From contig JAPPNN010000063.1 in the NCBI GenBank assembly GCA_028873815.1, positions 1 through 64,000 of the forward strand: a stretch of DNA of 64,000 nt, written 5' to 3'. Within the stretch, counting starts at the first letter, position 1. The number at the start of each line of letters is the position of its first letter. The notes beneath the pieces are model-generated. The model was not told where the DNA came from. It saw nothing but the letters and a program-made list of their open reading frames with translations, and made no database searches. Shown here piece after piece: positions 8,513 to 20,887 of this stretch. Origin of the DNA: Gemmatimonadota bacterium. GTDB taxonomy: Bacteria; Gemmatimonadota; Gemmatimonadetes; Longimicrobiales; Gaopeijiaceae. Made by a program: the position numbers and the translations under genes.

Positions 8513-9318
8513 CCCGTTCGGTGGCCGCGGGGGCTCTGGTCGGATTGCTGGGAGCGGCCTGCTCCTCGGCACCACCCTTTTCGGGGTGGACGCCCGAACA
8601 GCTCTACGAGCACGGTCAGAGGGCCTTCGACCAGGGGGACTGGGACGAAGCGCGGCGGGCGTTCGAACGCCTGGTGCTGACCTTCCCGGGCTTCGATCAG
8701 GCGGTGGAGGCGCGCCACTACCTGGCCAGGACCTTCTTCTCGGATGGTGAATTCGTGAGCGCGGTGTCGGAGTATACGCGCATCGTGCAGGTATACCCGG
8801 ACCACGAGCGCACCACCGAGGCCTACATGGGACTGTGCCGTTCCTATGCGGCCATGTCTCCACATCCGCAGCGGGACCAGCAGTACACGATACAGGCCCG
8901 CACGACCTGCCAGAACGTAGCCAACGACTTCCAGGGCACGGCGGTGGGTGACTCGGCGGCGATGGTTGCGGGGGACATGCACGCCAAGTTGGGCGACAAG
9001 GCCTACCAGGAGGGCTATTTTTACTTCCAGCGTGACATCCTCCCATCGGCGGAGCTTGTTTTTCTTGACCTGTTGGAAGCCTTCCCGGATACCAATGCGG
9101 CGCCCCGTGCCGTGGCGCGCCTCATCGACATCTACGAGGCTTGGGGATGGGGTGATCAGCAGGAGGAATTCAGGGCCAGACTGCGCGAGAGCTATCCGGA
9201 CTCGCCCGAGGCCAGGGAGCTCGACGCACCCGTCGCCAGCGATACCGTTTCAACGGTCAGGAGCCGGGCGCCTCCCGGTCCGCGTCTCCTGACGAGATGG
9301 CCCGACGACCGCGGGTAG
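8506..9318 (+). CDS. bamD: Outer-membrane assembly lipoprotein BamD
   Basis: BamD is the essential TPR lipoprotein of the BAM complex that inserts beta-barrels into the outer membrane. The 270-residue product has a signal peptide with lipobox LGAAC (Cys at about 19). Five TPR-like helical pairs follow, including the typical opening (LYEHGQRAFDQGDWDEARRA) and ARHYLARTFFSDGEFVSAVS. The GTG start at 8506 lies inside the end of the previous gene. BamD implies a Gram-negative cell. The C-terminus overlaps nadD by 22 nt. Confidence 0.82.
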   Translation: MLTRSVAAGALVGLLGAACSSAPPFSGWTPEQLYEHGQRAFDQGDWDEARRAFERLVLTFPGFDQAVEARHYLARTFFSDGEFVSAVSEYTRIVQVYPDHERTTEAYMGLCRSYAAMSPHPQRDQQYTIQARTTCQNVANDFQGTAVGDSAAMVAGDMHAKLGDKAYQEGYFYFQRDILPSAELVFLDLLEAFPDTNAAPRAVARLIDIYEAWGWGDQQEEFRARLRESYPDSPEARELDAPVASDTVSTVRSRAPPGPRLLTRWPDDRG

Positions 9319-9958
9319 GGATCTTCGGCGGTACTTTCGACCCGCCCCACCTCGGCCACGTCGTGGTGGCCCGCGAGGTTGCGGATGCAGTTGATCTCGA
9401 ACGCGTTCTCTGGGTTCCCGCGGCGATTCCTCCGCACAAGAGGCACCGAAGCCTGACGCGGGCGGCCGTGCGGCGGCGAATGGTCGAGGCGGCAGTCGCC
9501 CGTGATCCGCGTTTCGAGCTATGCGACCTCGAGCTGGAGCGTGGGGGTGTGTCCTACACGGTGGATACGTTGCGGAGTCTCAAGGCCGCACATCCGGAGT
9601 GGTCTCTGGTGCTGATCGTGGGAACGGATCTGGTGGCGGGGATGTCGGCGTGGAGGGAACCGGACGCGGTCGCGGAGCTGGCGGAACTGGTGGTGATGTC
9701 CAGAGACGGAGAGGCACCCGGGTCGGACTGCCGGGGGAGGGTGGTCCCGGTAACACGGGTCGATGTCTCCTCCTCACGGGTCCGGAAGCGCGTCAGGGGA
9801 CGAAGGGCCGTTCGAGACATGGTCGGGGCCCACATCTTGTCCATTATTGAGAGCGAAGGTTTGTACAGACAGCCCGAACGCGCGAAGGTGGGCGTGAAAG
9901 GGCAGCGAATCCAGGAGGGTCGGGTGTCGTCCGTCGAGGGTGACACCGGACAAGCGGA

Positions 9959-9962
<4 letters not shown>
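9297..9962 (+). CDS. nadD: Nicotinate-nucleotide adenylyltransferase
   Basis: NadD transfers AMP from ATP to nicotinate mononucleotide in NAD synthesis. The 221-residue protein has the nucleotidyltransferase motif FGGTFDPPHLGH near the N-terminus, PPHKRHRS, and the C-terminal SSSRVRKRV (the family's ISSTxIR element). The ATG at 9297 overlaps the end of bamD. About 25 residues of the C-terminus are a poorly conserved tail. It overlaps secA by 4 nt (ATGA). Confidence 0.92.
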
Positions 9963-13272
<3,310 letters not shown>

Positions 13273-13294
<22 letters not shown>

Positions 13295-13977
13295 TAGCCG
13301 CAGCCCCTCCGCCGGAGGCGAGGCCCCGGGAGCGGCTTCAGCGCCACGGGCCGGGACCCCTCTCCGAGCAGGAGCTGCTGGCGCTGGTGATCGGGTCGGG
13401 AAGCACGGCGATGCCCGCGCACCGCTTGGCGGAGCGGGTACTGGACCTGTCCGGGGGGCGGCTGCGCGACCTCGCACGGATCGATCCGGGCATTCTGGTC
13501 GGTGTGCCGGGAATCGGCCCTGCCATGGCCGCGAGGATCGTCGCGGCCATCGAGCTTGGCAAACGCGTAGGGTCCGCGCGCTCGCGCCACGAGGATCCCG
13601 TATCGGGGCCCGGAGACGTCCACGACATCTTCGCGCCCGCCCTGGCCCATCTGGCGCACGAGGAATTCCACGTCCTGCTGCTCAACGCCCAGAATATCCC
13701 GATCTGCCAGAGACAGGTGACGCGTGGCATTCTTGACGCGTCCCTCATCCATCCCCGCGAGGTTTTTCGCGACGCGATCGTTCTCAGGGCGGCGGGTCTT
13801 ATCCTGGTGCATAACCATCCGTCGGGGAATCCGGAGCCTTCCGCGGAGGATCTCAAGGTGACGCGGCAGTTGAGCGTGGCGGGAGACCAGCTGGGCATCC
13901 CCGTCCTCGACCACATTATCGTGGCGGGAGGAACCTTCTCGTCGCTTGCGGGACGGGGTTGTCTTCGGGGACCTTGA
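13273..13977 (+). CDS. radC: RadC/JAMM-domain protein (DUF2466)
   Basis: RadC proteins have a helix-hairpin-helix domain and a JAB/MPN metalloprotease-like domain; their role is unclear, despite the historic DNA-repair name. The 234-residue product shows PLSEQELLALVIGSG, the HhH (GVPGIGPAMAARIVA), and the JAMM metal motif HNHPSG followed by Asp at the right spacing (NPEPSAED). GTG at 13273 lies inside the 3' end of secA (22-nt overlap) and is the only start giving a family-length protein. Confidence 0.9.
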
Positions 13978-14010
13978 AGGCTTCCGAGAACGACTGAACC
14001 GGAGGGTGCA

Positions 14011-15918
14011 GTGAACGGGACCAACGCGGCGCGGCGGGAACACATCCCCGTTCGCGTCATGAAGGACCATGACGCCATCGCGGCCGAGGTGGCCGGGCGA
14101 ATTGCGGCGCTCATCCGGCGACGTGCCGCCGAGGGACGCGACGCGGTACTGGGTCTTGCGACCGGTTCCACGCCTGTCGGGGTCTACCGCGAGCTGATCC
14201 GGTTGCACCGTGAAGAGGGACTGGACTTCTCCAACGTTGTCACCTTCAACCTCGACGAATACTACCCGATGGAGCCCGGGAGCATCCACAGCTACCATCG
14301 CTACATGCGGGAGAACCTCTTCGAGCACGTCAATATCCGGTCCGGTTGCTGTCACATACCCCGTGGCGACCTGGCCGGGACCGAGGTGGAGGCACACTGT
14401 CGCGACTTCGAACGCCGCATTCGGGCTGCCGGAGGCATCGACCTTCAGATTCTCGGGATCGGACGTACCGGACACATCGGCTTCAATGAGCCCGGGTCGG
14501 CTCGCCGCTCGCGCACCCGGCAACTCTACCTCGACACGGTAACCAGGACCGACGCCGCGTCCGACTTCTTCGGCGAGGAAAACGTGCCCCCGCAGGCGAT
14601 CACCATGGGGGTCGCGACCATCCTGGAGGCCCGCGAAGTGGTCTTGCTGGCCACCGGCGAGCACAAGGCCGCGATCGTGCGTCGTGCAGTGGAGGGCGAG
14701 GTTCATGCCGATGTGGCCGCTACCTTCCTGCAGCAGCATCCCGCGGCGACGGTCTACCTGGACCCCGCGGCGGCGGCGGATCTCACACGGATCCGCACCC
14801 CCTGGCTGGTCGGGGATGTTGAGTGGACACCCCACTGGGAGACCGAGGCCGTCATCTGGCTGAGCCGGCGCACCGGCAAGCCGATCCTGCACCTCGCCAC
14901 CGACGATTATCGGGAACACCATCTCGGGTCGCTGGTGTCGCGATACGGGTCGGCCGAGCCGCTCAACGGAGAGGTGTTCAATGCCCTGATTGCCAAGATT
15001 CGCGGCAAGAGCCGGTTGCCCCGTGGCCACCGTATGCTGGTGTTCTCACCACACCCCGACGACGACGTGATTTCGATGGGCGGGCTGCTGAGGAAGCTCA
15101 CCGAGAACGGGAACGACGTCACGGTGGCCTACCAGACGTCGGGAAACATTGCCGTCTTCGACCACGAAGTGCGCCGCTACCTCGACTTCATGCGCAGGAC
15201 GGCCAGGGTGATCGACCTCGGAGAGCGGAAAGCCCTGGAAGCGGTATTGAGATCCGTGGAGGAGGATCTGGTGGAGAAGGAGCCTGGAGATGTCGATTCC
15301 GCGGTCGTCCAGGACCTGAAGCGGATCATCCGCGAGAGCGAGGCGTCGGCGGGGATCGCGGAGCTGGGCCTCTCGGCCGATCACGCGCGCTTCCTCAACA
15401 TGCCGTTCTACCAGACGGGAGAGGTCAGGAAAGATCCAATCTCGGAGGCCGACGTAGGAATCGTTGTCGACCTGCTGGAGGAAGTGCGTCCGACCATGGT
15501 ATTCGCCGCGGGCGACCTGTCCGACCCCCACGGTACGCACCGCATGTGTCTGGAGGCCGTCGAAAGGGCACTCGGACGCTACAGCGGCGACCCTCCCTGG
15601 CTTTGGCTCTATCGCGGCGCGTGGCAGGAGTGGAGCGTGAACGAGGCCACGGTGCTCGTACCGCTTTCGGACGGTGAGATGCGCGCCAAGGTGCAGGCGA
15701 TCTTCCGGCACGAGTCGCAGAAGGACTCGGCTCCTTTTCCCGGTCCGGACGACCGCGAGTTCTGGCAGCGCGTGGTCGATCGCAACCGGGGGACGGCGGA
15801 CCTGCTCCAGTCCCTTGGGCTGCCTGCGTATCGGGCCATGGAGGCGTACGTGACGCTCCGAAAGGGGCGCAGGGTGGAGGCCAGGGAGATTCCAACATCG
15901 TCACTGGCGGAGAAGTAG
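14011..15918 (+). CDS. NagB-like/PIG-L deacetylase fusion protein
   Basis: This 635-residue protein joins two sugar enzymes. Residues about 10-270 resemble glucosamine-6-phosphate deaminase (LATGSTPVGVYRELI, FNLDEYYPM, GHIGFNEPGS, LLATGEHKA). Residues about 345-600 are a PIG-L/LmbE zinc deacetylase with the metal motif SPHPDDDV and a second site DPHGTH. The combination could deacetylate and deaminate N-acetylglucosamine derivatives. In the deaminase motif the residue two before His is Thr (GIGRTGH) where E. coli NagB has Asp (GVGNDGH), so activity may differ. GTG at 14011 follows GGAGGGTG. The LysW cluster starts 42 nt downstream. Confidence 0.85.
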   Translation: MNGTNAARREHIPVRVMKDHDAIAAEVAGRIAALIRRRAAEGRDAVLGLATGSTPVGVYRELIRLHREEGLDFSNVVTFNLDEYYPMEPGSIHSYHRYMRENLFEHVNIRSGCCHIPRGDLAGTEVEAHCRDFERRIRAAGGIDLQILGIGRTGHIGFNEPGSARRSRTRQLYLDTVTRTDAASDFFGEENVPPQAITMGVATILEAREVVLLATGEHKAAIVRRAVEGEVHADVAATFLQQHPAATVYLDPAAAADLTRIRTPWLVGDVEWTPHWETEAVIWLSRRTGKPILHLATDDYREHHLGSLVSRYGSAEPLNGEVFNALIAKIRGKSRLPRGHRMLVFSPHPDDDVISMGGLLRKLTENGNDVTVAYQTSGNIAVFDHEVRRYLDFMRRTARVIDLGERKALEAVLRSVEEDLVEKEPGDVDSAVVQDLKRIIRESEASAGIAELGLSADHARFLNMPFYQTGEVRKDPISEADVGIVVDLLEEVRPTMVFAAGDLSDPHGTHRMCLEAVERALGRYSGDPPWLWLYRGAWQEWSVNEATVLVPLSDGEMRAKVQAIFRHESQKDSAPFPGPDDREFWQRVVDRNRGTADLLQSLGLPAYRAMEAYVTLRKGRRVEAREIPTSSLAEK

Positions 15919-15960
15919 TAGATTTCGGTTTCCCATATTGCCGCGAGGAGATCCCCAACG

Positions 15961-16125
15961 ATGTCGGAGTGTCCCGTATGTGCAGGAGAGGTCGAGATCT
16001 CTCCCGACCCCGTGGAAGGAGAGTTGCTCGAATGCGAGGAGTGCGGCGTCGAGTTGGAAATCCTGACGCTGGATCCCCTCACGCTCGGAGAGGCCCCCGA
16101 GGCGGAAGAGGATTGGGGTGAATGA
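15961..16125 (+). CDS. lysW: Amino-group carrier protein LysW/ArgW
   Basis: LysW is the small acidic carrier whose C-terminal glutamate is attached to the amino group of 2-aminoadipate or glutamate, protecting and tethering the intermediate during lysine or arginine synthesis. The 54-residue product has a zinc-binding N-terminus (SECPVCAG, then ECEECG: Cys4, Cys7, Cys25, Cys28) and ends with the diagnostic EEDWGE. The ATG at 15961 is the only sensible start. Its stop overlaps the ATG of lysX (ATGA). The presence of this protein fixes the pathway type for the following genes. Confidence 0.96.
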   Translation: MSECPVCAGEVEISPDPVEGELLECEECGVELEILTLDPLTLGEAPEAEEDWGE

Positions 16126-16961
16126 AGGTCGGATTCCTTCACTCCCTTATCCGGAAAGACGAGAAGTTCCTGATTGCGGAACTCCGCAAGCGGGACGACA
16201 TGGAAGTGGTCTTCCTGGACGACCGCAAACTGGTCCTGGACCCTGGGTGCGCCCCAGAGGTCGACATCGTGCTGGAGCGATCGATCAACCATTCGCGCGC
16301 CATGCACGCGTTGCGGCTCTTCGAGGGTGCGGGCACCCTGTGCGTCAATACCTATGAAGTCGCGCGGCGGTGCGGGGACAAGATCCTCACCGCCGCGTCG
16401 CTGCGGGAATGCGGAGTGCCGCAGCCCGAAGTACGGGTCGCGTTTACGCCGGAATCGGCGCTGCTGGCGATCGAGGAACTGGGCTATCCGGCCGTGCTCA
16501 AGCCCGCAGTCGGATCGTGGGGCCGTCTGTTGTCGAAGATCAACGACCGGGACGCGGCGGAGACCGTGCTCGAGCACAAGTCCATCCTGGGCAGCTACCA
16601 CCATTCGATCTTCTTCGTGCAGCAATACGTGGAGAAAGACGGTCGCGACATCCGTGCATTCGTGGTCGGAGACGAGTGCGTTGCGGCGATCTACCGTTCG
16701 TCCGAGCACTGGATCACCAATACCGCGCGGGGAGGTCGTGCCACCAACTGTCCGGTGACCGTCCCGCTGGCCGAGATGGCGCTGCGTGCAGCGGACGCGG
16801 TCGGCGGCGGCGTCCTCGCGGTCGACCTCTTCGAGACCGCGGACGGCCTGCTCGTCAACGAGGTCAATTACACGATGGAGTTCCGCAACAGCATCGACGT
16901 TACCGGGGTCAACATCCCGGAGCGCCTCGTGTCCTACCTCGCGGACGCGGCCCGCCCATGA
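16122..16961 (+). CDS. lysX: LysW ligase LysX/ArgX (ATP-grasp)
   Basis: LysX or ArgX uses ATP to ligate the amino group of 2-aminoadipate or glutamate to the C-terminal glutamate of LysW. The 279-residue product is a RimK-like ATP-grasp enzyme: [20 protein letters not shown] (lysine-containing ATP-binding strand), [20 protein letters not shown], and the metal-binding end [20 protein letters not shown]. It lies directly after lysW and before argC/lysY, each with ATGA overlap. Lysine versus arginine specificity cannot be settled by eye, so the symbol is provisional. Confidence 0.92.
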   Translation: MKVGFLHSLIRKDEKFLIAELRKRDDMEVVFLDDRKLVLDPGCAPEVDIVLERSINHSRAMHALRLFEGAGTLCVNTYEVARRCGDKILTAASLRECGVPQPEVRVAFTPESALLAIEELGYPAVLKPAVGSWGRLLSKINDRDAAETVLEHKSILGSYHHSIFFVQQYVEKDGRDIRAFVVGDECVAAIYRSSEHWITNTARGGRATNCPVTVPLAEMALRAADAVGGGVLAVDLFETADGLLVNEVNYTMEFRNSIDVTGVNIPERLVSYLADAARP

Positions 16962-17980
16962 TCCGCGTCGCAATCGCGGGAGGTTCCGGCTACGCGGGCG
17001 GTGAGCTGTTGCGGTTGCTCATTGCGCACCCCGATGCCGACGTCGTCCAGATCACGTCGGAGCGGATGGCGGGCAAGCTGGCGCATCGCGCCCACCCCAA
17101 TCTGCGCGGCGCCACGCGGCTGCGCTTCCGCAATCTCGGCGAACTGGAGGAGTGCGACGTCCTCTTCTCCTGTCTGCCGCACGGCGAGTCCGCCCGTCGC
17201 ATCGACGACCTCCGCCGCGCCGCCCCGCGCGTCGTCGATCTCGGCGCGGACTTCCGCCTGGACGACGCCGCCGAGTATGAACGGTTCTACGGACGGCCGC
17301 ACCCGCGCCCCGACCTGCTCGGGCGATTCGTGTACGGGATCGCGGAGCTCAACCGGGACACCCTCGCCGAGGCCGACCTGGTGGCGTGCGCGGGGTGCAA
17401 CGCGACGGCCGCGATCCTTGGCCTGCGTCCGCTGTACCTGGAAAGGGTGGCGGACTCGGCGGTGGTCGAGGTCAAGGTGGGCTCGAGCGAAGCCGGCAAC
17501 CGTGCGACGCCCGGGAGCCATCATCCCGAGCGAAGCGGCGCCATGCGTTCGTACAAGCCCACCGGGCATCGCCATCTTGCCGAAATCCGCGCCGCGCTTG
17601 GGGGCGACATTCACTTTTCGGCCACCGCGGTCGAAATGGTGCGTGGTGTCCTCGCCACCTGTCACGTGTTCGTGAATCGCGACCTCGACGACAAGGCGCT
17701 GTGGCAAATCTATCGCAGGGCCTACGCCGGCGAGCCCTTTGTTCGCATCGTCAAGGAACGCTCCGGCATCCACCGATACCCGGATCCCAGCCTTCTCTCG
17801 GGCTCCAACTACTGCGATGTCGGTTTCGAGCGTGACCCACTGGCCAACCGCGTCGTGGTGGTCAGCGCGATCGACAACCTCATGAAGGGTGCGGCCGGGC
17901 AGGCGGTGCAAGCCTTCAACGTGATGCATGGTCTTCCCGAGACCCGCGGACTGGAGTTCCCGGGCCTTCACCCGGCCTGA
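16958..17980 (+). CDS. argC: LysW-gamma-glutamyl-phosphate reductase LysY/ArgC
   Basis: This NADPH-dependent reductase converts the LysW-bound acyl phosphate to the semialdehyde. The 340-residue protein has the N-terminal Rossmann motif [17 protein letters not shown] and the catalytic Cys in [12 protein letters not shown]. It also shows the insert typical of the LysW branch ([19 protein letters not shown]) and ends with [16 protein letters not shown]. It overlaps lysX by 4 nt and precedes a class II amidotransferase by 1 nt. By family it could serve lysine, arginine or both. Confidence 0.93.
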   Translation: MIRVAIAGGSGYAGGELLRLLIAHPDADVVQITSERMAGKLAHRAHPNLRGATRLRFRNLGELEECDVLFSCLPHGESARRIDDLRRAAPRVVDLGADFRLDDAAEYERFYGRPHPRPDLLGRFVYGIAELNRDTLAEADLVACAGCNATAAILGLRPLYLERVADSAVVEVKVGSSEAGNRATPGSHHPERSGAMRSYKPTGHRHLAEIRAALGGDIHFSATAVEMVRGVLATCHVFVNRDLDDKALWQIYRRAYAGEPFVRIVKERSGIHRYPDPSLLSGSNYCDVGFERDPLANRVVVVSAIDNLMKGAAGQAVQAFNVMHGLPETRGLEFPGLHPA

Positions 17981-17981
17981 C

Positions 17982-18716
17982 ATGTGCCGCCTGCTGTGCG
18001 TTCAGGGCGAAGACAACTTCGAGATGGCTGGTCACCTCGATGTGTTCGCCGCCATCGCACGGGACAGCCGCGAGTACCAGGGCCATGGCTGGGGATGCGC
18101 TTGGCTTGAAGATGGCAGGTGGCGGCTCTACCACGACATCGCGCCGATCTGGGAGGATCCCTGGAGGCCGCCGGGCCGAGCGAAGCTGCTCGTCGCCCAC
18201 GCACGAAGCGCGTTTCGCGACGAGGGGATTCGCGTCGAGAACAACATGCCCTTCAGCGACGGCGAACACGTCTTCGTCTTCAACGGCGAGCTCTACGGGG
18301 TGAGGATCAAGGAGCGGGGCCGGATCGGCGCCGAGAAGTTGTTCAACTTTGTCAAGCGCTTCGATCGCGGCGATTTCCGATTGGCGCTCCAGAGGGGACT
18401 CGGCGTGATCGAGAAGCGCACCCGCCGCATCCGTGCGATGAACCTGATCGTGGCCGACCGGTCGGCACGGGTCCACGTTGCGATGAACTTTCGAGAGGAT
18501 CCCGAGTACTTTCAGATGCACACTACGGAGTCGGACCGTGTCCGGATTATCTGTTCCGATCCGTATCCCGAGTCCGCCGGGAATGGCCAGTCCGGGACAT
18601 CCGGCGAGTCGCCCGGTCCCGGCATGCCCGAAGCGCATGCCGGCACGACCATGGCCTGGGTTCCCTTGCGCAAGGGTGAGGTGCTGACTTTTGACGTGAA
18701 CGATCTGAGTAGATGA
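17982..18716 (+). CDS. Class II glutamine amidotransferase-like protein
   Basis: The 244-residue protein belongs to the Ntn-type class II glutamine amidotransferases (YafJ/EgtC-like). After Met removal Cys2 (MCRLLCVQG) would be the nucleophile. LLVAHARSAF and FVFNGELYGV correspond to the glutamine-binding Arg/Asn and Gly regions. I chose ATG 17982 because it exposes Cys2. It lies inside the LysW cluster between argC/lysY and lysZ, 1 nt after the former. No step of the known LysW pathway needs glutaminase activity, so its role is unexplained. It could be an amide-transfer or gamma-glutamyl hydrolase activity on an intermediate. Confidence 0.82.
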   Translation: MCRLLCVQGEDNFEMAGHLDVFAAIARDSREYQGHGWGCAWLEDGRWRLYHDIAPIWEDPWRPPGRAKLLVAHARSAFRDEGIRVENNMPFSDGEHVFVFNGELYGVRIKERGRIGAEKLFNFVKRFDRGDFRLALQRGLGVIEKRTRRIRAMNLIVADRSARVHVAMNFREDPEYFQMHTTESDRVRIICSDPYPESAGNGQSGTSGESPGPGMPEAHAGTTMAWVPLRKGEVLTFDVNDLSR

Positions 18717-18729
18717 ATGGAGAAACAAG

Positions 18730-19521
18730 GTGTTGCTGCTAAAGATAGGGGGCGGTGAATCGATCAACCTGGCAGGCATCGCGCACGATCTTGCCGATTT
18801 CGAGGATTCCGTCTGCATCGTGCACGGGGCGAACGCGCTGCGGGACGATCTGGCTCGACGGCTGGGGGTGGAAAAACAGGTTCTGACTTCCGTTTCGGGC
18901 TACACCAGCGTGTACACGGACGAGCAGCTCATGGACGTGATGCTCATGGCCTACTCCGGGCTCCGCAACAAGCGCCTGGTGGAGTTGTTGCAGGGAAAAG
19001 GCGTGAACGCGGTCGGACTTACCGGCCTGGACGGAGGTCTTGTGCGCGGGATGCGCAACAAGGGGATCCGCGTGCGGCAGGGTGGGAAGACCCTGATCAA
19101 GCGGGACCTTTCGGGCAAGCCGGTATCGGTGAACCGGAGGTTGCTCCGCCTCCTGATTGACAACGGTTTTACGCCGGTCGTGACCGTGCCGATCATCGAC
19201 GAAAACAACTTCGCCATCAATTCGGAGAACGACGACATCGTCGCCGTGTTGAACATGGTGCTGGAGGCGGATGTGGTGGTGCAGCTGATCGAGGCGCCCG
19301 GCATCCTGGACGACCGGAACAACCCCAGGTCTCTGATTCGCCGTATCGCGCGTACCGAGTTGGCCGAACGGGAAAAGCGAGTGAAGGGTCGCATGAAACG
19401 CAAGCTGCTGGCCCTCAGGCGGCTCACGGAAGCAGCATCCACGCAGGTCGTGGTGGCGGACGGACGCCGTGAGCATCCGCTGACGGACGCGCTGGCGGGC
19501 AAGGGGACCGTGATCCTGTGA
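18730..19521 (+). CDS. lysZ: LysW-aminoadipate/glutamate kinase LysZ/ArgB
   Basis: This amino-acid kinase phosphorylates the side-chain carboxylate of the LysW-bound substrate. The 263-residue protein has the N-terminal phosphate-binding Lys and glycines (LLLKIGGGESIN), a substrate loop (VSGYTSVYTDEQL), and the ATP region (PVVTVPIIDENN, NSENDDIVAVLN). The GTG at 18730 gives a normal N-terminus and follows GGAG at 18719-18722. It differs from standard ArgB by lacking N-acetyl-glutamate binding features and resembling the LysZ branch. Its stop overlaps the next GTG start (GTGA). Confidence 0.92.
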   Translation: MLLLKIGGGESINLAGIAHDLADFEDSVCIVHGANALRDDLARRLGVEKQVLTSVSGYTSVYTDEQLMDVMLMAYSGLRNKRLVELLQGKGVNAVGLTGLDGGLVRGMRNKGIRVRQGGKTLIKRDLSGKPVSVNRRLLRLLIDNGFTPVVTVPIIDENNFAINSENDDIVAVLNMVLEADVVVQLIEAPGILDDRNNPRSLIRRIARTELAEREKRVKGRMKRKLLALRRLTEAASTQVVVADGRREHPLTDALAGKGTVIL

Positions 19522-20714
19522 GCGCGCACGCGGACTGGCCTGGCGGCGACATCGCCGAGCCTCGGGACGCCCGCGCGATAGAGCGCACCCATGGGCTCGA
19601 GGTCTATCCCAAGCGCGACATCACGGTGGTGCGGGGGAAGGGGGCGGAGGTGTGGGACGACAGGGGCCGCCGCTACATCGACTGTGTCGCCGGGATCGGA
19701 GTGGCAAGCGTCGGGCACGCCAACCCCGCCGTCGCCGGAGCGGTTGCCGAGCAGGCGCGCACGCTTGTGACCTGTCCCGGAATCTTCTACAACGACGCGC
19801 GCGCAAGGTTGCTGGAGAAACTGGCCGAGGTGGCCCCCGCAGGGCTGTCGCGCGCGTTCCTTTGCAATTCGGGCACGGAAGCGATCGAGGCGGCGTTCAA
19901 GTTCGCACGCGTCGTGACGGGGCGGGTCGGCATCGTCTCGACCATGCGGGGATTCCACGGTCGCACGCTCGGGGCCCTCAGCGCGACCTACAAAAAGGAG
20001 TACCGGGAACTCTTCAAACCTCTCGTCCCGGGCTTCTCGTTCGTGCCGTTCAACAACGTGGACAAGCTGCGCGCGGCGGTGAGCGAAGAGACGGCGGCGG
20101 TGGTGATCGAGCCCGTCCAGGGGGAGGGCGGGATCCGTCCCGCCAGCGCCGGGTTCCTGCGTGCGGCGCGCGAGGCCTGCGACGATACCGGTGCCGTCCT
20201 GATCTTCGACGAGATCCAGACGGGCTTCTGCCGTACGGGCAGGATGTTCGCGTGCGAGCACTACCAGGTGACACCCGATATCCTGTGCCTCGCCAAGGCG
20301 ATGGGGGGCGGGGTGCCCATCGGCGCGGTTCTCGCGGCCGACCGAGTCAACCCGCCTGTCGGCAAGCACGGCACCACGTTCGGCGGGAACCCGCTCGCCT
20401 GCGCGGCCGCCCTGGCCGCCATCCGGTTCATGGAGGACGAGCGGCTGGCTGAACGTGCGCAACGCCTCGGCACCCGTTTCCGCAACCGCTTCGAGCGCGA
20501 CTTGCCGGCTCGCGTGCGCGCGCTTCGTCAGGTCGGCCTGATGATCGGAATCGAACTGCGTGAGCGTTGCGTGCCGTTCCTCAAGGCGCTGATGGAACAG
20601 GGTGTGCTCGCGCTGCCGGCGGGCAGGACGGTAATCCGCGTGCTCCCGCCCCTGGTGATCACCGAGAGCCAGATTGACGAGGTAGTGGACACGCTGGTGA
20701 ACGTGCTCGCGTAG
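19518..20714 (+). CDS. lysJ: LysW-semialdehyde aminotransferase LysJ/ArgD
   Basis: This PLP-dependent class III aminotransferase converts the LysW-bound semialdehyde to the amine (lysine or ornithine precursor). The 398-residue product has [16 protein letters not shown], the [12 protein letters not shown] motif that binds the PLP ring, and the Schiff-base Lys in [12 protein letters not shown]. It overlaps lysZ by 4 nt and ends the cluster. The releasing hydrolase LysK/ArgE is not in the window and should lie elsewhere. Confidence 0.92.
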   Translation: MSAHADWPGGDIAEPRDARAIERTHGLEVYPKRDITVVRGKGAEVWDDRGRRYIDCVAGIGVASVGHANPAVAGAVAEQARTLVTCPGIFYNDARARLLEKLAEVAPAGLSRAFLCNSGTEAIEAAFKFARVVTGRVGIVSTMRGFHGRTLGALSATYKKEYRELFKPLVPGFSFVPFNNVDKLRAAVSEETAAVVIEPVQGEGGIRPASAGFLRAAREACDDTGAVLIFDEIQTGFCRTGRMFACEHYQVTPDILCLAKAMGGGVPIGAVLAADRVNPPVGKHGTTFGGNPLACAAALAAIRFMEDERLAERAQRLGTRFRNRFERDLPARVRALRQVGLMIGIELRERCVPFLKALMEQGVLALPAGRTVIRVLPPLVITESQIDEVVDTLVNVLA

Positions 20715-20887
20715 AGATCTGCGCTGTCACGGCCGGTCGCGGCATGCTGGCCCGATGACCCAGGAACGGTCACATTGCCTGCGTGCCGGTGGCGCATGCG
20801 GCCCACCGTCAACGGTAGCCACGGGGACTCCCGAGCCGCATCGAGTGGTCCCGGGGTTGGTTCTGCAATTCAGAAGCGAGGTGTCGT

